Shown: one piece after another, positions 37,237 to 45,838 of the stretch | How the letters are laid out: every line of letters begins with the position of its first letter | Position numbering within the stretch: the stretch's first letter is position 1 | Source: Porticoccaceae bacterium | GTDB lineage: Bacteria > Pseudomonadota > Gammaproteobacteria > Pseudomonadales > Porticoccaceae | DNA: 64,000 nt | Assembly (NCBI GenBank): GCA_029252555.1 | Contig: JAQXBF010000005.1 | Location: forward strand, 1-64,000 | Direction: 5' to 3' | The notes under the pieces: model-generated | The model's database searches: none | What the model was told of the DNA's origin: nothing | Seen by the model: only the letters and a program-made list of their open reading frames with translations | Position numbers and translations under genes: made by a program

Positions 37237-39006
37237 CTAGTCTGAAAAGACTTCCAGTACTGAATCTTTGCCGCGATTAAAGCGTTTGATACGTCGGTAG
37301 GGAAATACATCCACCACATAGCCATTGCGTATCTGCTCTTGCAGGCTAGTCCAAAAACCAACCTCATAGAGTTCGCCATGAATTTCTTCAAACATTTTTC
37401 TCGCCTTGATATTGCCGGAGAAAAATAAGCGAAACTCTTCTGGGAAAATATCATCTGGCCCCACGGTATACCAGGTACCAGATTGCATCTCTTCTTGCTC
37501 GGTGCGTGGCTGTGGAATTTCTCTAAAGTTACAGTCAGTCAATGAGGCTATTTCGTCATAATCATAAAACACCACACGGCCGTGGCGAGTAACACCAAAG
37601 TTCTTTAAGGGCATATCACCGGGGAAAATGTTGGCGGCAGCTAGCTGCTTAATACAGTTGCCATATTCTTCCATTGCACTGCGAATTTGGTTGTCGTCGG
37701 CGTTTTCCAGATAGATGTTAAGTGGTGTCATATAGCGTTCGGTATACAGGTGCTTGATTACTAACTTGTCGCCACGAATATCAATTGAAGACCCAGCCAC
37801 TTTTTGTAACTCTTCAATTAGTTGGTCTGAGAAGCGATCTAAAGGGAATACCAGATTGTCAAATTCCTGAGTATCCGCCATGCGGCCAATGCGGTCATGG
37901 CGAGATACCAAACGATACTTTTCCCGCACAATTTGGTGGGTTACTTCTTTGGGCGGCGCAAACTTATCTTTAATAATTTTAAAGACAATATTGTATGAGG
38001 GCAGGGTAAATACGGTCATCACCATACCTTTAATGCCAGGGGCCACAATAAATTGGTCAGTAGAGTTTTCGAGATGCCCGACAAGCTGCCGATAGAATTC
38101 AGTTTTTGCATGCTTGGGAAAGCCCAGAGAATTATAGACCTCATAATCCAGCTTTCGCGGCATCAGTGTTTTCAGAAAATGCGCATATTGATACGGCAAT
38201 GGCGCGTCCACCATAAAGTGGTTGCGGGTAAAACTAAATACCACACTGAGATCGTCGTCATTAAATAGCGCAGTGTCCACATAGAGTTGGCCTTTCTCTG
38301 TGTTGAGAAAAACCAGTGCCATAGGGAATGTTTTGTCGCCGTCGACCACACGGCCGACCATATAAGCCGCCTTACTACGATAGAAAGTAGACTCCAAAAT
38401 ATCGAACTTAATCTCTTCCGGAGCCCCACTCAGTTGTGGAACAACTTCCTGATTAAATACCTCCATAATACAGTCGAGGTCTAGCTCAATATCCTCACCA
38501 GGCAGACTAAACTCCGATTCTTTGAGGATTCTGCGAAAGGTATCGCGAAAGCCTTCGCCCTCGTAGCGAACAAAAATACTGTACTCAGCTTCTGGCGCTT
38601 CAATAAGCTGAGATGAGAGCACATAAATAATATCGTCACTAATTTTGTCGTGGTCGTGAATATCACTAAATACCGAGTTGAAGAAAGTCTCGGCAATTTC
38701 AAAATTGGGAAAATTAAACACCAGCTGTGTGTAGGCTAATTTTGCTTCGCTCCACAGGCTAAGATTGGCGATATCCTTATTGGTCACCATCTCCAGATAA
38801 TGAACGGTCTGTGCGACTTTTGTTTTGTAGAGCTCTAGTCGATCGACATTGGCCTGCTGTACACCATGCCAATCCGCTTTTTCAAAACGAGCTTTGGCAC
38901 TTAGGGTAGAGTTTAGATAGTCAGCAAAGTAACTGCGGAAGCCGTTGAGAATGGTTTTGGCCATGCGCCGTGCAGTCGAGTTGTGAGTAAGGAGTTGTCC
39001 TGCCAT
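37237..39006 (-). CDS. aceK: Isocitrate dehydrogenase kinase/phosphatase
   Basis: The 589-residue bifunctional enzyme phosphorylates and reactivates isocitrate dehydrogenase at the branch between the TCA cycle and the glyoxylate shunt. Family blocks are visible: the N-terminal regulatory helical part, APGIKGMVMTVFTLPSYN with the ATP-binding region, FKIIKDKFAPPKEVT, and the catalytic stretch DMPLKNFGVTRHGRVVFYDYDEI. aceA and aceB are not in the window. It lies 9 bases after the lambda P-like gene on the same strand. Confidence 0.96.
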   Translation of the reverse strand: MAGQLLTHNSTARRMAKTILNGFRSYFADYLNSTLSAKARFEKADWHGVQQANVDRLELYKTKVAQTVHYLEMVTNKDIANLSLWSEAKLAYTQLVFNFPNFEIAETFFNSVFSDIHDHDKISDDIIYVLSSQLIEAPEAEYSIFVRYEGEGFRDTFRRILKESEFSLPGEDIELDLDCIMEVFNQEVVPQLSGAPEEIKFDILESTFYRSKAAYMVGRVVDGDKTFPMALVFLNTEKGQLYVDTALFNDDDLSVVFSFTRNHFMVDAPLPYQYAHFLKTLMPRKLDYEVYNSLGFPKHAKTEFYRQLVGHLENSTDQFIVAPGIKGMVMTVFTLPSYNIVFKIIKDKFAPPKEVTHQIVREKYRLVSRHDRIGRMADTQEFDNLVFPLDRFSDQLIEELQKVAGSSIDIRGDKLVIKHLYTERYMTPLNIYLENADDNQIRSAMEEYGNCIKQLAAANIFPGDMPLKNFGVTRHGRVVFYDYDEIASLTDCNFREIPQPRTEQEEMQSGTWYTVGPDDIFPEEFRLFFSGNIKARKMFEEIHGELYEVGFWTSLQEQIRNGYVVDVFPYRRIKRFNRGKDSVLEVFSD

Positions 39007-39015
39007 AGAAGAGGC

Positions 39016-39678
39016 CTAGCCCAATAGCTGCTTAAGTTGGTCAAGCTGTTCGCGATTGTGTTTTTTGCTCGCCAGAACCTGGGAGGTTTCTGGCAAGGCC
39101 TCTGGGGGCTCAATCGTAAATTCTTCGCCGGTCACCACTCGATCACAGTACTTATTATAGAGAGCGGTAAAAGCGGGCAGAGCTTTGGTCTCAATTTCGT
39201 TGGCTAGCATATGCCAACCACAGTCTCGGGCCGCTAAATACACCACCGGGTGAGACCAATTTTGCTCAGCTTTTGGGCTGCGCTTGTTACACGCTTCCTC
39301 ATAAGCTTTGCGTGCATTGGGCAGGTCCGACGGCATACCCGCATAGCGGCAAGCGTTAAGCATTTTATGCAGGGTGGGGAGATACTCACTGTCGGCGATA
39401 ATTTTTTCTGCCGCCGCAAGAATTATGTCTGGCCCAAAGTCGCTGAGTTTAGACAGCCATAACTTTTTGGCCAGATTTTCTGACTTAGTGTTGTCGCCAA
39501 AGGCAGCGTAGTACTGATTATGATAATTGACCTGAAACAGCGCGAAGATCTGATTGATACCATCAATCAGTTCAGGGCTGACCGGCGACGGTTTAGCTTG
39601 CCCAACTGCGGTCGGAGAGCGCGTCGATGATGCTGCGATCTCGGATGCGACCTTCTGAATTAGATCCTTGCTTGCCAT
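39016..39678 (-). CDS. Lambda P-like replication protein (putative helicase loader)
   Basis: The protein of about 220 residues resembles the phage lambda P family. An N-terminal variable region is followed by ELIDGINQIFALF, AKKLWLSKLSDFG, a YLPTLHKMLNACRYAGMP block (lambda P has a comparable LPSPGQFVAWC region), then LPNARKAYEEACNKR and a C-terminal QLDQLKQLLG. Lambda P recruits and loads DnaB helicase at an origin. The gene overlaps the upstream DnaT-repeat gene by 86 bases. A GTG at 39687 would add three residues; ATG at 39678 is preferred. Assignment is from pattern comparison by eye. Confidence 0.75.
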   Translation of the reverse strand: MASKDLIQKVASEIAASSTRSPTAVGQAKPSPVSPELIDGINQIFALFQVNYHNQYYAAFGDNTKSENLAKKLWLSKLSDFGPDIILAAAEKIIADSEYLPTLHKMLNACRYAGMPSDLPNARKAYEEACNKRSPKAEQNWSHPVVYLAARDCGWHMLANEIETKALPAFTALYNKYCDRVVTGEEFTIEPPEALPETSQVLASKKHNREQLDQLKQLLG

Positions 39679-40720
39679 GACTACCACTCGCTGACTGAGG
39701 TTGATTGTGTCGCGCCCACTGGCGCTTTACATACTGCAAAAACTTGGTACTCCAGGAACCATGTGGTGTGCCATTTTCCTGCCAGTAAAGTACAAATTCC
39801 GGAATAATCTGCTGGGCAAATTGCCGATCTATATTGGCCATCTGCAGCACATCATAAACAGTTTCTTTCGGTTGCCACTGCGCGGGGATCGCGCGTGGCA
39901 TACTGTCTTGGTCCATCATACCAGTGTAAAACTGCCATTGACGGCGCACATGCTGGATAAATTTTGAATCCCATGTGCTTGAGATATCGCCGCGATCACG
40001 CCAGTACAAAATAAACTCTGGAACTGCATCTTCGATAAAGTTGGGGTTGATGCCTCCCTGCTTAATCAGAATATCCAAGGCATCTGCGGAAGGCCGCCAC
40101 TCTCCGGTGACAGAGACTTCGCGGCTGCGCTTATGGTTACTACTTTCAGCCTGCTGCCACTGGCGCCAGACCTCTTTAATATATTTTGATTCCCAGCTAT
40201 GTCGAGGCACATTGCGCTCGCGCCAGTAGGCGACAAACTGGGGAATCTGTTGCTGGGCAAACTCGCGAGTTACGCCTAGCTGAGCGAGTTGTCGCAGGGC
40301 ATCATCACTGGGCTGCCAGCTACCACCAATGGTCTGGGCTGAATGGGGAATATTGCTCGCTTGAGAAGCCTGCTGCGCTGCTGGTGCCTGAGAACGCTGG
40401 GGTACGCCCTGCACAGCCGTTGCCTCATTAAAAGCAAAGCGAAAATCCTGATGCCCAGAAAACGCACCACCACCGATCAGCAACAAACCCTTCTCATGGA
40501 GGCTGGCCGAAAGGCGGCGAATATCTTCTTCGCGCCAAAAGGGCGTTAGGCCCAGTAGTTTCTGCCCTGAGATAGTTACCCAGTTAAACCCGCTGCTGTG
40601 CACCGCATCTCCATGGGCGAGGCATTCCTGTAAAAGCTGCAGCAGCACTGCTTCCTCAAGGCCAAGAGTGGCCGCCATCGTGGGTGAGATAACAATAGGT
40701 TTTTCGGGAATCAGCGACAT
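39593..40720 (-). CDS. Winged-helix protein with three DnaT-like domains (putative primosomal/replication protein)
   Basis: A 375-residue protein. Residues about 1-100 look like a winged-helix replication domain (EEAVLLQLLQECL, then WVTISGQKLLGLTPFWREEDIRRL, KGLLLIGGG). Three near-identical units follow at about 135-188, 208-262 and 282-335, each with W-x-P-(S/K)-x-D/E...L..(G/A)(V/I)...F...(I/V)P(E/Q)F..YW(R/Q)(E/D)...SW.(S/T)K(F/Y)I..V.RQW. This is the DnaT C-terminal domain, which binds ssDNA and helps PriA/PriB/DnaC in E. coli. DnaT normally has one copy. A Gln/Ser/Ala linker separates the first domain from the repeats. It overlaps the lambda P-like gene, suggesting a joint role. Confidence 0.78.
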   Translation of the reverse strand: MSLIPEKPIVISPTMAATLGLEEAVLLQLLQECLAHGDAVHSSGFNWVTISGQKLLGLTPFWREEDIRRLSASLHEKGLLLIGGGAFSGHQDFRFAFNEATAVQGVPQRSQAPAAQQASQASNIPHSAQTIGGSWQPSDDALRQLAQLGVTREFAQQQIPQFVAYWRERNVPRHSWESKYIKEVWRQWQQAESSNHKRSREVSVTGEWRPSADALDILIKQGGINPNFIEDAVPEFILYWRDRGDISSTWDSKFIQHVRRQWQFYTGMMDQDSMPRAIPAQWQPKETVYDVLQMANIDRQFAQQIIPEFVLYWQENGTPHGSWSTKFLQYVKRQWARHNQPQSASGSHGKQGSNSEGRIRDRSIIDALSDRSWAS

Positions 40721-40781
40721 CGCAATACTTTATCAGAAAGCTAACTGATGAACGAGATAATCATGCGACGCTGGCCATTTT

Positions 40782-41462
40782 TTAACTTGCCCAGCCACCA
40801 CTCACCGGAAACACCTGACCGACAAAACAGTCTGCCGCATCGGAACAGAGATAGGCGGCAAACTGCGCATCTTCTTCCATGGATACCAGCCGTCCCAATG
40901 GCACTTCTCGCTTAAGCCGTTCCTGAAAGGCCGGGTTGGCTTTGGTTTCCTCGGGAAAGTAAGTGGGGTTATCTACAAAATTCTGGGCAATGGCATTAAT
41001 TTGAATCCCTTGGGGGGCCATCTCAACACCGGCGGCCTGCACATAGGCAAGCTGTGCACCGCGGGCGGCGCTGTAAGTAGATGCTCGCTTCATGCCTTTT
41101 AGCGCCGATGCGCTGCCCATCACCAGAATTTTGCCCGACTGGCGCTCAATCATCGGTGGCAACACTGCGCTTACCAGCCTTGGTAATGGGTCAACGATGG
41201 TGCTGAAGGTCGAGTACCATTCGTTGTCATTAACCAGTTCCACTTTACTAAAGGGCGCTGGAATCGCCAGATTAATAACAAGCACATCAATAGAGCCTGC
41301 GGCCTCAATAATTTTCGCTGGCAAGGCCGGGTCGGCTAGCAGTTGATTATCGGCAATAACCTCGGCACCCATCTCGGCCAAGACCTCACAAAGGGTTGGC
41401 CCCATAAACGTATCTGCTTGGGTGACTAAAATACGTTTGCCGGTCAAATCGATGCTTTTCAT
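40782..41462 (-). CDS. Putative halohydrin dehalogenase (SDR-fold, S-Y-R triad)
   Basis: The 226-residue protein has the short-chain dehydrogenase fold but lacks the NAD motif. Instead of TGxxxGxG it has T14-QADT-F19-M-G21, which fits the halohydrin dehalogenase pattern T-x4-F/Y-x-G. Instead of S...YxxxK it has S117-x12-Y130-x3-R134, the S-Y-R triad of that family, and the NNAG motif reads NLAI. Halohydrin dehalogenases convert vicinal haloalcohols to epoxides and halide without cofactor, and run in reverse with azide, cyanide or nitrite. NFVDNPTYFP near 161-170 could form the anion pocket. It overlaps the GNAT gene by 4 bases. Confidence 0.82.
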   Translation of the reverse strand: MKSIDLTGKRILVTQADTFMGPTLCEVLAEMGAEVIADNQLLADPALPAKIIEAAGSIDVLVINLAIPAPFSKVELVNDNEWYSTFSTIVDPLPRLVSAVLPPMIERQSGKILVMGSASALKGMKRASTYSAARGAQLAYVQAAGVEMAPQGIQINAIAQNFVDNPTYFPEETKANPAFQERLKREVPLGRLVSMEEDAQFAAYLCSDAADCFVGQVFPVSGGWAS

Positions 41463-41953
41463 TCGTTGTCCTTAAAGTGATGGGCCAAATCTAGCAATGC
41501 TTGGCCGGTAACACGGTTGACAGTCCAATCATCCATCGGCTCTGCGCCCAGTGATTGATAGAAATCTTTGGCGGGTTGGTTCCAGTCTAGTACCCACCAT
41601 TCCAGCCTGCCACAGTTGCGTTCAAGAGCCAGGGCGGCCAGATAGGCCAACAGGGTTTTGCCAAAGCCTTTGCCGCGCATCGCTGGTTGGATATAGAGAT
41701 CTTCAAGATACAGGCCGGGCCGCCCTAAAAAAGTTGAGTAGTTGTGGAAGAAAAGCGCAAAGCCCACGGGTTGACCCCCATGCTCTGCAAACACCACTTC
41801 GGCATGGCGTGTTTCGCCAAATAATGACTCTTCCAATGCCGGTACATCGGCCACCACTTCTTGGAGTAGCTTTTCGTAGTCTGCCAGTTCTCTAATAAAT
41901 TGTAGTATCAGCGGGCAATCTTCAACTCTGGCTGGGCGGATGGACAATGACAT
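41459..41953 (-). CDS. GNAT-family N-acetyltransferase
   Basis: A 164-residue acetyltransferase. IRPARVEDCPLILQFIRELADYEKL is the N-terminal helix pair, and YLEDLYIQPAMRGKGFGKTLLAYLA contains the acetyl-CoA pyrophosphate-binding (Q/R-x-x-G-x-G/A) motif. CGRLEWWVLDWNQPAKDFYQSLGA is the C-terminal acceptor region. The pattern matches the diamine/thialysine (SSAT-like) branch, but the substrate cannot be fixed. It is probably the first gene of a two-gene unit with the dehalogenase-like gene; whether the functions are linked is unknown. Confidence 0.88.
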   Translation of the reverse strand: MSLSIRPARVEDCPLILQFIRELADYEKLLQEVVADVPALEESLFGETRHAEVVFAEHGGQPVGFALFFHNYSTFLGRPGLYLEDLYIQPAMRGKGFGKTLLAYLAALALERNCGRLEWWVLDWNQPAKDFYQSLGAEPMDDWTVNRVTGQALLDLAHHFKDNE

Positions 41954-42074
41954 AGGTATGGGGCTATTTGTGTTGATTGGCTAAAGGGTTATCTTAGCGC
42001 TGAGGCATAATTTTTATTACTGTACATAATAACAGTAATAAGATTAAATAAGACTCATAAACAGGAGAACTCCC

Positions 42075-43448
42075 TTGGCCACTAAAACCAAATCTGCCTA
42101 TGTGTGCAACGACTGCGGCGCAGACTACCGTAAATGGCAGGGCCAGTGCGGTGAGTGCGGCGCATGGAATACGCTGTCAGAGGTGCGTATGGGCCCTGCG
42201 GCTCGCGGTGGCAAGGTGTTGCGCCCGGGGTTTGCTGGTGCTGTGGATGGCGCGGTAAAAACTCTGTCGGATATTGCGCTGGATGAAATACCTCGCATCA
42301 GCACTGGCACCGGTGAGCTGGATTTGGTGTTGGGGGGCGGGTTAGTGCCGGGCTCGGCTATTTTGGTTGGCGGTGAACCAGGGGCGGGTAAAAGCACATT
42401 ACTACTGCAAACCCTTTGTAAGTTAGCGGAAAATAATACGGCACTCTACGTGACTGGTGAGGAATCACCCCAGCAGGTGGCCATGCGAGCCCATCGCTTG
42501 GACTTACCCCCAGATCGCTTGGAGATTATGGCGGAGACCTCGGTAGAAACCGTTTGCGCTATCGCCGAGCAAAAGCGCCCTAAAATTCTGGTGGTCGACT
42601 CTATTCAAGTCATGCATATGGATGAGGTGACTTCGGCGCCAGGCAGTGTTTCTCAGGTGCGTGAAAGTGCCTCTATGCTAGTGCGCTTTGCTAAACAGAC
42701 CGGCACTGTGTTGATTTTGGTTGGCCATGTCACCAAAGATGGTTCTCTGGCAGGCCCCAAGGTGCTAGAGCATATGATTGACTGTTCACTGATGCTGGAG
42801 GGTTCCAGCGATAGCCACTTCCGTACCCTGCGCAGCAATAAAAATCGCTTTGGTGCGGTGAATGAGCTCGGCGTTTTTGCCATGACCGATAAAGGCCTGA
42901 AAGAAGTGGCCAACCCCTCGGCGATTTTTCTTCAGCGGGGTGAAGAGGTGTCCTCTGGCTCGGTGGTCATGGTGGTCTGGGAAGGCACTCGCCCACTGCT
43001 GGTTGAATTGCAGGCGCTGGTTGATGACAGCCATCTGGGTAACCCACGGCGGGTGACCGTGGGCCTGGACCACAACCGGCTGTCTATGCTTTTGGCGGTG
43101 TTGCATCGCCATGGTGGCATCTCGGTGGGTGATCAGGATGTGTTTGTGAATGTGGTGGGAGGCGTCAAAGTGCTGGAGACTAGTGCTGATTTGGCGCTGA
43201 TCTTGTCGGTGATTTCTAGCTTCCGCGACAAAACACTACCTCAGGACCTGGTGGTGTTTGGCGAGGTGGGGCTGGCGGGTGAAATTCGTCCGGTGGCCAA
43301 TGGTCAGGAGCGTTTGCGTGAAGCGGCCAAGCATGGTTTTACGCGCGCCATTGTGCCGGCGGGTAATGCCCCTAAACAGCCGATAAAGGGCATGACCGTG
43401 ATCCCAGTCCGTCGTGTGACCGAGGCTCTAGACGCGGTTTCTAATTAG
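42075..43448 (+). CDS. radA: DNA repair protein RadA
   Basis: The 457-residue RadA/Sms is a DnaB-like branch-migration helicase in recombinational repair. It has an N-terminal zinc finger (CNDCGADYRKWQGQCGECGAW), Walker A GGEPGAGKSTLLLQ, the RadA-specific KNRFG motif in LRSNKNRFGAVNE, and a C-terminal Lon-protease-like domain (VFVNVVGGVKVLETSADLALIL, FGEVGLAGEIRPV). AACAGGAGAA precedes the start, TTG at 42075; the family usually begins near here. Confidence 0.96.
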   Translation: MATKTKSAYVCNDCGADYRKWQGQCGECGAWNTLSEVRMGPAARGGKVLRPGFAGAVDGAVKTLSDIALDEIPRISTGTGELDLVLGGGLVPGSAILVGGEPGAGKSTLLLQTLCKLAENNTALYVTGEESPQQVAMRAHRLDLPPDRLEIMAETSVETVCAIAEQKRPKILVVDSIQVMHMDEVTSAPGSVSQVRESASMLVRFAKQTGTVLILVGHVTKDGSLAGPKVLEHMIDCSLMLEGSSDSHFRTLRSNKNRFGAVNELGVFAMTDKGLKEVANPSAIFLQRGEEVSSGSVVMVVWEGTRPLLVELQALVDDSHLGNPRRVTVGLDHNRLSMLLAVLHRHGGISVGDQDVFVNVVGGVKVLETSADLALILSVISSFRDKTLPQDLVVFGEVGLAGEIRPVANGQERLREAAKHGFTRAIVPAGNAPKQPIKGMTVIPVRRVTEALDAVSN

Positions 43449-43525
43449 GAGTTATTAATAGTTTAATTACATTGCTTACAGTGGCTACCCGCTACCCTTG
43501 CGGCCAAAATTATTAGTAATCCAGA

Positions 43526-43554
43526 TTGACATCAAAACCGTGCAGGAGTAGATT
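43526..43554 (+). promoter_or_regulatory. Sigma-70-type promoter for the cobalamin operon
   Basis: A perfect -35 TTGACA at 43526-43531 is followed after exactly 17 bases by TAGATT at 43549-43554, a 4/6 match to TATAAT. Transcription would begin near 43561, just ahead of the riboswitch. Confidence 0.7.
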
Positions 43555-43576
43555 GCCCGCTCTTGCTTCGGCAATA

Positions 43577-43800
43577 GGTTCTCGCGTTTAGTGTTAGGAT
43601 TTTTGACTAAATAAGAGTGAAATGGGAAATCGGTGCGCACTACCAAAGACTGGTATTAGTTGTTATTCCGATACTGCCCCCGCAACGGTAAGTAAGAAAA
43701 TTTAGCTGTATGACCACTGTGCACCAATGCATGGGAAGGTAGCTAAATAGAACGCTGGCAACAGAGTTCACTTATGAGTCCGGAGACCGGCCTATCGCTA
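43577..43800 (+). ncRNA. Cobalamin (B12) riboswitch
   Basis: The conserved cobalamin aptamer elements occur in order: GGTT at 43578, AAATGGGAAATCGGTGCGCAC near 43620-43640, ACTGCCCCCGCAACGGTAAG near 43673-43692, GACCACTGTGC...CATGGGAAGGT near 43711-43740, and the B12 box GAGTCCGGAGACCGGCC at 43776-43792. It lies ahead of btuB, so it is expected to repress the transport operon when adenosylcobalamin is plentiful. Boundaries are approximate. Confidence 0.93.
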
Positions 43801-43847
43801 TGCAGACAAACCGCGGGGTGCGGTCTTGTGCTGATTGACGGTCTCCG
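43781..43847 (+). promoter_or_regulatory. Possible riboswitch expression platform (anti-B12-box pairing)
   Basis: CGGAGACCG inside the B12 box (43781-43789) is perfectly complementary to CGGTCTCCG at 43839-43847. Pairing would unfold the ligand-bound core and is a candidate switching helix. A small CCGC/GCGG hairpin (43811-43823) lies between the two strands. The pairing is seen in the sequence; the switching role is inferred. Confidence 0.5.
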
Positions 43848-43913
43848 TTCCTCCGCCTGTACGCCCCTGTTTTTTATTTATTATTCGCTCGGGTGTGAGC
43901 GTTAGAGGAAATC

Positions 43914-45830
43914 ATGCAAAAATCTTCCATTCTGGGGGCAGCAATAGCTCTGTCCGCAATTCCCCTTGTTTCCCAAGCCGTAACTGCGGCTGAAACAGAA
44001 ATCCAAGAAGTGCTAGTTAGTGCTTCACTTGTTCCCATTCCCGCCAACCGGTCGGCCAATGCTATTACTGTGATTGATAGCGAGCAATTAAAAAATCGTG
44101 CCGCCCTGAGTGTCGCTGATTTATTGCGAGACGTGCCAGGCCTGGCGGTTAGCCGCAGCGGTGTGCAGGGCTCACAAACGCAGATTCGTGCCCGTGGCAC
44201 AGAGGCCAATCATTTGCTAGTTCTGATCGATGGAGTTGAGGCCAATGATCCCTCTCAGAGCGATGAGCTTAACTGGGGTACTTTGTCTGCCGATGATATC
44301 GAACGCATTGAAGTGATTCGTGGCCCCCAGAGTTCTATGCGCGGCAGTGATGCTATGGCCGGGGTGATTAACATTGTGACTCGCAGTGCCGACCAGCCAT
44401 TTAGCGCCAAGCTATTCACTGAAGCGGGCAGCTTTTCGACCCAGCGCAGCGGCTTTAATATTGGTGGCAAGCAGGGCAACTTCGATATTCGTTTAGGGGT
44501 CAGCGATACTCAGACTGATGGCGATAATATCTCCCGCACTGGTAATGAGAAAGATGGCTACGAAAACACCAGTATCAATCTAAAGGCTGGTTATCAAGCG
44601 AGTGATGAGCTCAAGCTTTCATTTGCTGCACGCCAGTCTGATGGTATGAATGAATTTGATGCTGACAATGATTTCGATGGTTTTGTCGAAGATCAGGATC
44701 GTGTCTCTGAATTCCGCAACAGTACCATGCGCTTGCAGGGTGACTATATCTCTGCCAATGGTCGCTGGCAGCACAAGCTGGTGATTGCTCAGTCAAATAA
44801 CGATAACGAAGCTTTTGCTGATGGCACCTTAGGTAATGTCACAGCCTCTACCAAAGACCAGTTTCAGTATATTGGTTCGATGTTTTGGGATGGCGGTGCC
44901 CAGCGTGTTTCTGTCCTTGCAGAGCGTGAAGAGGAAGACTTTCAACAGCGTGGGCCATTAAATTGGGGTCTAGATCCCAATCAGGATCGCGAGCGTGATA
45001 CGGATAGCTTTGCCATCGAATACCGCAGCGACATTTCTGAGAACCTAACGGTTGCAGCCAGCGGTCGACATGATAACAACTCTGAGTTTGAAAATGCCGA
45101 CACTTACAGAATTGAAGCAATCTATCAGTTAAATGATGGCCTTAGGTTGCGCACCGCCTATGGTACAGCAGTTAAGAACCCATCGTTCTCCGAGCGCTTT
45201 GGTTTTTACACTAATTTTATTGGTAATCCTAATTTGGAGCCAGAAGAGTCTACTAGCTGGGAGCTGGGTGTGGACCAGCAGTTGGGTGAGTTAAGTCTAT
45301 CTGCCACGCTATTTGATTCAGAGTTAGAGAATGAAATTAATGGTTTTGTTTATGACCCCTCTACCTTTGCTTATACCTCAGGAAACAATGAAGGTTTAAG
45401 CCAGCGTCAGGGTGTGGAACTTACCGCTGCTGTGAATATGGACGATAGTCTGAGTATCAATGCTGCATATACTTATACCGATTCGGTTGAGGCACATCTT
45501 GCTGGTGGATACAACGATGAAGTGCGTCGAGCGCGCCACACTGGCAGCCTTAATCTGGCATGGCAGGTAATGGATAACCTGCAGATCAGCGCCAATGCCC
45601 AGTACAACGGCAGCCAGACAGATGTGTACTTCCCACCATGGCCAACTCCATCCCAGACAGTCACCTTAGATGATTACACGCTGCTGAATATCAATGCTAA
45701 CTACAGCGCGTCAGATAATTTAGAAATCTACCTGCGTTTGGACAACCTACTGGATGACGATTATGAAGAAGTATTCGGTTATCAGACTCTGGGTTTTGGC
45801 GCCAGTTTGGGCCTGCGCTTTAGTCTATAA
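43914..45830 (+). CDS. btuB: TonB-dependent cobalamin receptor BtuB
   Basis: A 638-residue outer-membrane receptor: signal peptide (about 1-26), a TonB box (EIQEVLVSAS, about 29-38), a plug domain (LKNRAALSVADLLRDVPGLAVSRSGVQGSQTQIRARG; IDGVEANDP; IEVIRGPQSSMRGSDAMAGVINIVT) and a 22-strand-type barrel ending LGFGASLGLRFSL with a terminal aromatic-x-hydrophobic signal. The riboswitch upstream and the btuCDF genes downstream support cobalamin as substrate. An EDRVSEF/DADNDFDG acidic loop resembles the calcium loops of BtuB. Confidence 0.93.
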   Translation: MQKSSILGAAIALSAIPLVSQAVTAAETEIQEVLVSASLVPIPANRSANAITVIDSEQLKNRAALSVADLLRDVPGLAVSRSGVQGSQTQIRARGTEANHLLVLIDGVEANDPSQSDELNWGTLSADDIERIEVIRGPQSSMRGSDAMAGVINIVTRSADQPFSAKLFTEAGSFSTQRSGFNIGGKQGNFDIRLGVSDTQTDGDNISRTGNEKDGYENTSINLKAGYQASDELKLSFAARQSDGMNEFDADNDFDGFVEDQDRVSEFRNSTMRLQGDYISANGRWQHKLVIAQSNNDNEAFADGTLGNVTASTKDQFQYIGSMFWDGGAQRVSVLAEREEEDFQQRGPLNWGLDPNQDRERDTDSFAIEYRSDISENLTVAASGRHDNNSEFENADTYRIEAIYQLNDGLRLRTAYGTAVKNPSFSERFGFYTNFIGNPNLEPEESTSWELGVDQQLGELSLSATLFDSELENEINGFVYDPSTFAYTSGNNEGLSQRQGVELTAAVNMDDSLSINAAYTYTDSVEAHLAGGYNDEVRRARHTGSLNLAWQVMDNLQISANAQYNGSQTDVYFPPWPTPSQTVTLDDYTLLNINANYSASDNLEIYLRLDNLLDDDYEEVFGYQTLGFGASLGLRFSL

Positions 45831-45838
45831 TCGCTGAC

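Noticed and set aside
39016-40720. Prophage remnant
   Set aside because: The genes resemble phage replication proteins, but no integrase, structural or lysis genes and no attachment repeats are visible, and both flanks are core genes.
40782-41462. Annotation as an ordinary NAD(P)-dependent short-chain dehydrogenase
   Set aside because: The glycine-rich cofactor motif, NNAG and catalytic Lys are all replaced by the halohydrin dehalogenase pattern.
43552-43575. ATTGCC/GGCAAT inverted repeat as a terminator of radA
   Set aside because: The stem is short with a 12-base loop and no T-run, and it overlaps the predicted promoter of the B12 operon.
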